From assembly GCF_007644105.1 (NCBI RefSeq), contig NZ_VFAC01000032.1, positions 1 through 46,709 on the forward strand: 46,709 nucleotides of DNA. Direction: 5' to 3'. The position numbers were made by a program, and so were the translations under genes. Below the pieces are notes generated by a model, which saw only the letters and a list, made by a program, of their open reading frames with translations, was not told the origin of the DNA and did not search any database. Below, in pieces: positions 41,598 to 46,709 of this stretch. Source of the DNA: Elioraea rosea (lineage in GTDB: Bacteria > Pseudomonadota > Alphaproteobacteria > Acetobacterales > Acetobacteraceae). Position 1 is the stretch's first letter; each line of letters opens with the position of its first letter.

Positions 41598-42491
41598 CTA
41601 CACCCGCTCGATGTTCTTCGTGCCGAACAGCCCGTACGGCTTGATCATCAGGATGATGATCAGCACGTAGAACGGCGCGATCTGGAACATGTTGCCCCAG
41701 TTCAGGAACTCGCTGTCGAAGAAGTGAGCGACGTTCTCGAGCACGCCGACGATCAGCCCGCCCAGCACCGCGCCGACGACGCTGTCCAGCCCGCCGAGGA
41801 TGACGGCGGGGAACACCTTGATGCCGTAGAACGACAGCGCCGAGGACACGCCGTTCACTACCCCGACGACGACGCCGGCGACGGCGGAGACCACCGCGCT
41901 GATCGCCCAGGACATGGCGAAGACCTGCCGCACGGAGATGCCGAGCGACTGCGCGACCTGCTGGTCGAACGCGGTCGCGCGCATCGCGAGCCCATGCTTG
42001 GAGACGGTGAAGAACCAGCCGAACCCCGCCATGATCAGCACGGAGATCGCGAGCGAGAGGAGATACACGCTCTGCACCTCGAGGCCGGCGATGTTCACCC
42101 GCTCGGTCGCGAAGATTTGCGGGAAGGGCTGGGCGAACACGCCGAACATCCACTTCATCAGGGCCTGGAAGAAGATCGAGAGCCCGATCGTAACCATGAT
42201 GACGCTGATCACCGGCTCGCCGATCAGCGGCCGCAGCACCACCACCTGCAGCACCAGGCCGAAGATCGTCATGAAGGCGAGGGTGATCAGGAAGCCGAGG
42301 AAGAACGGCATCTGGAACGTCGTCAGAAGCCACCAGCATGCCCAGGCGCCGACGAGCAGGAACTCGCCCTGCGCGAAGTTCACCACCTGGCTCGCCTTGT
42401 AGATCAGCACGAAGCTCATCGCGACCACGCCGTAGAGCGCGCCGACGATCAGCCCGTTCAGGGTGAGCTGGAAGAGCAGTTCCCAGTTCAT
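41598..42491 (-). CDS. livH: LIV-type ABC transporter permease (LivH)
   Basis: This is the first permease of the importer, 297 residues and typical for LivH, with about eight helices. Family blocks include LNGLIVGALYGVVAMSFVL at about 11-29, FAQGEFLLVGAW and MRATAFDQQVAQSLGISVR, the cytoplasmic coupling loop. The ATG overlaps the acyl-CoA synthetase stop by four bases (ATGA). In the LIV system LivH and LivM form the membrane channel and are driven by LivG and LivF. Confidence 0.95.
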   Translation of the reverse strand: MNWELLFQLTLNGLIVGALYGVVAMSFVLIYKASQVVNFAQGEFLLVGAWACWWLLTTFQMPFFLGFLITLAFMTIFGLVLQVVVLRPLIGEPVISVIMVTIGLSIFFQALMKWMFGVFAQPFPQIFATERVNIAGLEVQSVYLLSLAISVLIMAGFGWFFTVSKHGLAMRATAFDQQVAQSLGISVRQVFAMSWAISAVVSAVAGVVVGVVNGVSSALSFYGIKVFPAVILGGLDSVVGAVLGGLIVGVLENVAHFFDSEFLNWGNMFQIAPFYVLIIILMIKPYGLFGTKNIERV

Positions 42492-44425
42492 GCAGCCTCC
42501 GGCTCGCGTGCGTGGGCAGGACCTGGCAGCAGGTCGATCACCGCGAGGGTGGTGCGGATGCGCTGTGTGGTGCCGTCCTGGAACTTGATGACGGTATCGA
42601 CCGGAATGGCGGGCCTGCCGCCGTAGATCGCGTCGATGATCTCGCCGTACTTTTGCGCGATGACACCGCGGCGCACCTTGCGCGTGCGGGTGAGCTCGTC
42701 GTCATCGGCATCGAGCTCCTTATAGAGGAGAAGGAACTTGCGGATGCGCTGCGCCTCCGGCAGCCCCGCATTCACCGCCTCGACCTCCTTCTTCAGGAGT
42801 GCTGCCACCTCCGGCTTGGCGGAGAGGTCGGTGTAGGTGGTGAAGGAGATCCTCTGCCGCTCCGCCCATTTCGACACGACGGGATAGCGGATGCAGATCA
42901 TCGCGGCGAGGAAGTCGCGCCCGTCGCCGAGGATCACGGCTTCGGCCACGTACGGGCTGAACTTCAGCTTGTTCTCGATGAATTGCGGGCTGAACCGGCT
43001 TCCGCCGGCGGTCGTCGCGATGTCCTTGATGCGGTCGATGACGACGAGCTGGCCGCGCTTGTCGAAATACCCTGCATCGCCGGTGTACAGCCAGCCATCC
43101 CGCAGGTCGCCCGCGCCTTCGTCCGACCGGTAGTAGCCGGAAAAGCGGTTCGGGTGGCGCGTGACGATCTCGCCGACGCCGTTCGCGTCGGCGCCGTCGA
43201 TGCGCACCTCGATCTCCTCGTTGAACGGCACGCCGACGGTGTTGAAATCCACCTCGCCCTCCCGGTGGAGCGTGTACGCGCCCAGCAGTTCCGTCTGGCC
43301 GTAGAGCTGGCGAAGCGGAACGCCGAGGGCGAGGAAGAAGCGAAACGTGTCGGGCCCGAGTGCCGCGCCGCCGGTGGCGGCGGAAGTGATGCGGCTGAAG
43401 CCGAGGCGATCGCGCAGCGCGCGGAACAGGAGCGCGTCGGCGAGCGGCGAGCGCTTGCCGGAATCGAGCGCGGCGAGGCCGAGCTTCATGCCGTAGTCGA
43501 ACATACGCCGCTTGAACGGCGAGGCATCCATGATGCGCGCGCGCACATCGGCCGCGAGCTGTTCCCAGAGCCGTGGCGCGAAGAGAACGAAGGTCGGCCC
43601 GATCTCGCGGAAATCGGCGAGCATCGTCTCGGGTTCCTCGACGAAGTTCACCTTCATGCGCGAAAGCAGCGCGAAGCCGAGCGCGTAGACCTGCTCCATG
43701 ATCCATGGCAGCGGCAGCACGGAGACGTACTCATCCTCCGGCCCCTTCGGGTCTGCCCCGAGATAGGCAGCACAGTGGCGGATGAGGGCACCGGAGGTCA
43801 GCATCGCGAGCTTGGGCCGCGCCGTCGTGCCGGAGGTCGTGCAGAGGATGGCCACCGCCTCGCCATCTCCCGCCCCGACGATGCCGTCATAGAGGCCGGG
43901 CTCCGCCACGTGCGCCGCCTCGCCGCGTGCGATGAGTGCTGCGAGCGGCATCAGCCGCGGATCGTCGTATTTCCGCATCCCGCGCGGATCGGCGAACACG
44001 ATGTGGCGCAGACCCGGCGTGCGCTCGCCCATCGCCAGAAGCTTGTCGACCTGCTCCTCGTCCTCGGCGAGCACGACAGACACCTCTGCGTGGGCGAGCA
44101 GGTAGGCCACCTCGTCGTCGAGCGCGTCGCGGTAGATGCCGAGGCTCATCGCGCCCACGGCGTGCGTGGCGATCTCGCCCATCACCCAGTCGGGCCTGTT
44201 GTCGCCGATCAGCCCCACGGCATCGCCTGGCTTGACGCCGAGCGTGCGCAGGCCGAGCGCGATCGCGCGCGTGCGGGCGTGGTATTCGGCCCAGGTGATG
44301 GTGCGCCAGATGCCGAAATCCTTCTCGCGCAGCGCCGTCTCGCCGCCATGCTCGCGCGCGTGCAGGGCAAGCAGTTTCGGCAGCGTGTCGTAGCGGCGCG
44401 TGTCAGGCAGCGGGTGGCGCGTCAT
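42488..44425 (-). CDS. AMP-forming acyl-CoA synthetase (long-chain FACS-like)
   Basis: It adenylates a carboxylic acid and forms its CoA ester in the cytoplasm. The 645-residue enzyme has P-loop TSGTTARPK at 197-205, the A5 motif YGQTE followed by LLGAY, WLYTGDAGYFDKRGQL (A7) and the C-terminal hinge DRIKDIATTAGGSRFSPQF. The usual Gly after TSGTT is Ala, a mild change. Size and the extra C-terminal region match long-chain or aromatic acid ligases. The gene lies between livG and livH with ATGA overlaps on both sides. Insertion of a ligase inside a transporter operon suggests that it traps the imported acid as CoA ester. The substrate is unproven. Confidence 0.9.
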   Translation of the reverse strand: MTRHPLPDTRRYDTLPKLLALHAREHGGETALREKDFGIWRTITWAEYHARTRAIALGLRTLGVKPGDAVGLIGDNRPDWVMGEIATHAVGAMSLGIYRDALDDEVAYLLAHAEVSVVLAEDEEQVDKLLAMGERTPGLRHIVFADPRGMRKYDDPRLMPLAALIARGEAAHVAEPGLYDGIVGAGDGEAVAILCTTSGTTARPKLAMLTSGALIRHCAAYLGADPKGPEDEYVSVLPLPWIMEQVYALGFALLSRMKVNFVEEPETMLADFREIGPTFVLFAPRLWEQLAADVRARIMDASPFKRRMFDYGMKLGLAALDSGKRSPLADALLFRALRDRLGFSRITSAATGGAALGPDTFRFFLALGVPLRQLYGQTELLGAYTLHREGEVDFNTVGVPFNEEIEVRIDGADANGVGEIVTRHPNRFSGYYRSDEGAGDLRDGWLYTGDAGYFDKRGQLVVIDRIKDIATTAGGSRFSPQFIENKLKFSPYVAEAVILGDGRDFLAAMICIRYPVVSKWAERQRISFTTYTDLSAKPEVAALLKKEVEAVNAGLPEAQRIRKFLLLYKELDADDDELTRTRKVRRGVIAQKYGEIIDAIYGGRPAIPVDTVIKFQDGTTQRIRTTLAVIDLLPGPAHAREPEAA

Positions 44426-45231
44426 GACACGGCGTCGGCCTCGTCGGTGACGACCTCGTCGGCCTCGCCGAGATAGGCGCGGCGCACATGCTCGTTGGCC
44501 ATCACCTCCTCGGGCATGCCCTCGGCGATCTTCTTGCCGAAATCGAGCACCATCACGCGGTGCGAAATGTCCATCACCACGCCCATGTCGTGCTCGATCA
44601 TGATCACCGTCATCCCCCATTCCTCGTTGAGGTCGACGATGAAGCGGGCCATGTCCTCCTTCTCCTCGAGGTTCATCCCTGCCATCGGCTCATCGAGCAG
44701 GATGAGCTTGGGCTTGAGGGCCACGGCGCGGGCGAGCTCGACGCGCTTGCGCAACCCGTAGCTCAGCGTTCCGGCCTGGGCCTTGCGCACGTGCTGGATC
44801 TCGAGGAAGTCGATGATGTCCTCGACCTCGCGGCGATGCGCGAGCTCCTCCTTCTGCGCGCCGCCGAGCCAGTACACCATCCCGGTGAGGAAGCCGTGCC
44901 GCAGCAGGTGGTGGCGGCCGACCATGATGTTGTCGAGCACGCTCATGTGCCCGAACAGGGCGAGGTTCTGGAAGGTGCGCCCGATGCCGAGGCCCGCGCG
45001 CGCATTGGGCTTCAGCGCGGTGATGTCGCGCCCCTCGAAGCGGATGCTGCCCTCCGTCGGCCGGTAGCGGCCGGAGATGCAGTTCACCATCGAGGTCTTG
45101 CCCGCGCCATTGGGACCGATGATCGAGAAGAGCTCGCCCGGGCGGACGGCGAAGGACACGTCCGTCAGCGCGCGGACGCCACCGAAGCGCAAGGAGACTT
45201 GCGCGGCCTCGAGCATCGGCGTGCCCACCAC
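44422..45231 (-). CDS. livG: LIV-type ABC transporter ATP-binding protein (LivG)
   Basis: This is the other ATPase of the importer, about 269 residues. Walker A is GPNGAGKT at 39-46, the signature is LSYGLRKRVELARA (a LivG variant of LSGGQ), and Walker B is LILLDEPMAGM. The extended D-loop MAGMNLEEKEDMARFI is characteristic of LivG. The GTG at 45231 has a GGGGAGA site about 8 bases upstream; an ATG at 45216 (MLEAAQVSL) is the alternative. It heads the run of overlapping genes. A nested inverted repeat lies at 45264-45330. Confidence 0.93.
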   Translation of the reverse strand: MVGTPMLEAAQVSLRFGGVRALTDVSFAVRPGELFSIIGPNGAGKTSMVNCISGRYRPTEGSIRFEGRDITALKPNARAGLGIGRTFQNLALFGHMSVLDNIMVGRHHLLRHGFLTGMVYWLGGAQKEELAHRREVEDIIDFLEIQHVRKAQAGTLSYGLRKRVELARAVALKPKLILLDEPMAGMNLEEKEDMARFIVDLNEEWGMTVIMIEHDMGVVMDISHRVMVLDFGKKIAEGMPEEVMANEHVRRAYLGEADEVVTDEADAVS

Positions 45232-45263
45232 CAGAACGTCTCCCCTGCGCGTCACTCGTCGTT

Positions 45264-45330
45264 GCCTGAGCGATTTTCCCCGCAAGCTTACCGGCGCGGA
45301 GAAGCGCGCCGCAAGCAAGCTCGCTCAGGC
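45264..45330. promoter_or_regulatory. Nested inverted repeat between amine oxidase and livG
   Basis: Outer arms GCCTGAGCGA (45264-45273) and TCGCTCAGGC (45321-45330) are a perfect 10-base inverted repeat. Inside lies a 7-base stem, CGGCGCG/CGCGCCG (45292-45311, 6-base loop), and two direct copies of CCGCAAGC. The outer right arm includes the amine oxidase stop. On the minus strand it precedes the livG start by about 33 bases. It may serve as the 3' end of the amine oxidase transcript or as an operator/leader for the livG operon. Confidence 0.5.
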
Positions 45331-46709
45331 GACACGCGCGAGGATGGCCTCCGCGGCGAGGCGCCCGGTCTCCGCCCCGCCGTTCATGTAGCCGGAGTAT
45401 TTCTCGCTCATGTGCTCTCCCGCGAAGAACACCCCGCCCGAAGGCGCGAAGGCGCCCGAGAGGCCGTACCACTGGCCCGGGCGGAAACAGGAATAGGACC
45501 CGCCGACATAGGGGTTGGAGGGCCAGTGCATGCGCTCGCCCCTGCCGGCGAAGGCCGCGGCCGCACCGGGGAAGGCGCTGTCGAGCCTCTGGCATACCTC
45601 GCGCGCCCGTGCCTCGGGCGCACCCCGCCCGAAGCCTCGCCCCACCTCGCCGCCTGCGAAGATCGTGAGCGCCCCCGCCCCGCCCGAGCCAGGCGCGGCA
45701 TGGTCCTCCCAGCAGGTCTGGAAGCCGAGATCGTTCAGGCACTCCCCGCTCGCGCCCTGCCCCCGCCAGGGGCGCGCGGAGACGGCGGCGAACAGCTTGG
45801 CGTTCGTGCCATAGCCAAGGTCGCGGATCGCCCGCCGCGTCAGCCCGGGAAGCGGCACGGCGAGCTCGACCGCCCGCAGCGTGGTCAGCGGAATGGCGAT
45901 GACGACGAGATCGGCCACGACGTCGCGCCCGCTCACGGTGAGCCTGTAGCGCCGCCCGTCCTGCCGCAGCGCCTCGAGCCTCTGGCCGCTACGGATGCGG
46001 GGGCCGAGCTTCTCCGCGATCGCGCGCGGAAGCCTGTCGTTCCCGCCAGTGATCTGGAAGCGCTGGTCGGAGGAAAAGAGGCCGTTCTTCGGCTCGGCGG
46101 GATCCGGGGCGAAGGCCTCGATGAGGTAGAGCGAGGACATCTGCCCTGGCTCGGAGCCCATCTCCTGCGTCAGCCCGACGTCGAGAAGGGTGCGGAGCCA
46201 GCCGGACACGCCGAGACGGTCCATCAGCTCGGCGGAGGAGACGCGGTCCTCGCGCGCCTTCGCCTCGTCATCGGCCTCCTTCAGAGGCGCAAGGCGCGAT
46301 ACCAGTTCGCGCGCGGCCTCGGCGATCTCGGCGAGGCTCCGCTTCCGGCCGTCGATGAAATAGGTCGTCGACAGCTCGCCATCGGGCGGCTCGGCGCCGT
46401 CCGCGAGCTCGAGAGCGAATTCCTTGGCGAGCGCGAGCATGTCCTCGTGCTCGGTGTTGATGAAGCTGCCGCCGAGCTCGACGAGCGTTCCCTCGCCGAC
46501 CGACCCGCGCCCGGTGATCACCCGCCCGCCGATTCGCCGGTTCGCCTCGTAGACGGTCACGTCCGCCACCCCCGCCTCGACGAGCCTGTGCGCGCAGACG
46601 AGGCCGGCGAGGCCGGCGCCGATCACGGCGACGCGCAGGTCGCGCCGGGGCTGCGCGAGCGCGGGGAGCGTGGCGGTTGCCAAGGCGCCGGCCAGCGCCG
46701 CGCGGCGGG
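45325..46709 (-). CDS. Tat-exported flavin amine oxidase (5' end outside window)
   Basis: This FAD amine oxidase should oxidise an amine or amino acid to an imine with hydrogen peroxide formation. The FAD fold starts with VAVIGAGLAGLVCAHRLVEAG, described by its core GAGLAG, and ends with FAGEHMSEKYSGYMNGGAETG, core FAGEH, the FAD-binding C-terminal block. The frame stays open to the window edge. The bases before the TTG at 46683 encode RRAALAGAL leading into ATLPALAQ, a twin-arginine-type signal, so the true start lies beyond the edge and the enzyme is probably periplasmic. The family includes L-amino-acid, polyamine and aryl-amine oxidases; the substrate is not certain. It is upstream of the LIV operon in the same direction. 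Confidence 0.85.
   Translation of the reverse strand, partial: RRAALAGALATATLPALAQPRRDLRVAVIGAGLAGLVCAHRLVEAGVADVTVYEANRRIGGRVITGRGSVGEGTLVELGGSFINTEHEDMLALAKEFALELADGAEPPDGELSTTYFIDGRKRSLAEIAEAARELVSRLAPLKEADDEAKAREDRVSSAELMDRLGVSGWLRTLLDVGLTQEMGSEPGQMSSLYLIEAFAPDPAEPKNGLFSSDQRFQITGGNDRLPRAIAEKLGPRIRSGQRLEALRQDGRRYRLTVSGRDVVADLVVIAIPLTTLRAVELAVPLPGLTRRAIRDLGYGTNAKLFAAVSARPWRGQGASGECLNDLGFQTCWEDHAAPGSGGAGALTIFAGGEVGRGFGRGAPEARAREVCQRLDSAFPGAAAAFAGRGERMHWPSNPYVGGSYSCFRPGQWYGLSGAFAPSGGVFFAGEHMSEKYSGYMNGGAETGRLAAEAILARVA

Noticed and set aside
1-46709. CRISPR arrays, insertion sequences, phage genes, toxin-antitoxin pairs, rRNA
   Set aside because: I looked for regularly spaced repeats, transposase and integrase motifs, and paired small genes, and saw none.

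Overview
The window is a dense, very GC-rich (about 70% by eye) bacterial chromosome segment with short gaps, frequent ATGA/TGATG overlaps between genes and many GTG starts. The gene families point to an alphaproteobacterium, and the mix (thrB-rnhA-peroxiredoxin block, tupBCA, form II CoxL-like protein, LIV/CoA-ligase cluster) would suit Acetobacteraceae or another Rhodospirillales group. That placement is inference: no rRNA or other decisive marker is present. I see no phage, insertion sequence, CRISPR or plasmid gene.

Layout. 1-9 kb is core metabolism and housekeeping: the 3' end of thrB, rnhA, a DUF3137 membrane protein, a small hypothetical, a peroxiredoxin, a free-standing DsbD N-terminal domain, YqgE/AlgH, a Bcr/CflA-type exporter, a HAD-IIA hydrolase, pyrD, an EamA permease and a glyoxalase I. 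9-14.6 kb holds an orphan molybdopterin large subunit of the xanthine/CO dehydrogenase family, a KefB-type antiporter and an AI-2E family permease. 14.6-20.4 kb is envelope related: a GT39-like membrane glycosyltransferase divergent from a polyprenyl-phosphate GT2 enzyme, a small secreted hypothetical, an 85-residue hypothetical, a CFA-synthase-like methyltransferase overlapping an ExoD homologue. 20.4-25.5 kb holds a Baeyer-Villiger-type monooxygenase, then a complete tungstate importer (tupB-tupC-tupA) divergent from an HTH-plus-periplasmic-binding-like regulator, then tRNA-Thr(UGU). 25.5-27.3 kb is a class III aminotransferase/cupin pair.

The most distinctive part is 27.5-46.7 kb. On the plus strand a fused 2-oxoacid (indolepyruvate-type) ferredoxin oxidoreductase overlaps an acyl-CoA dehydrogenase. 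Converging on them is an 11-gene minus-strand array: a Tat-type secreted flavin amine oxidase (cut by the window edge), livG, an AMP-forming acyl-CoA synthetase, livH, livM, a substrate-binding protein, livF, a PaaK-like ligase with an atypical ATP loop, isovaleryl-CoA dehydrogenase, and methylcrotonyl-CoA carboxylase beta and alpha. From livG onward the genes overlap or nearly abut, so they look like one transcription unit that imports an organic acid or amino acid, activates it to a CoA thioester and feeds it to leucine/isovalerate oxidation. The binding-protein gene is bracketed by two strong hairpins, and a nested inverted repeat lies upstream of livG. I found no plainly unprecedented system; the import-activate-oxidise cluster is the best candidate for something not fully described.

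Several non-coding structures were found by reading both strands: a three-segment alternative hairpin between the CoxL-like gene and gloA (9137-9206), a dyad-rich tup control region (22997-23095), an operator-like dyad over the aminotransferase ribosome binding site (27358-27378), and a well-spaced tRNA promoter (25404-25432).
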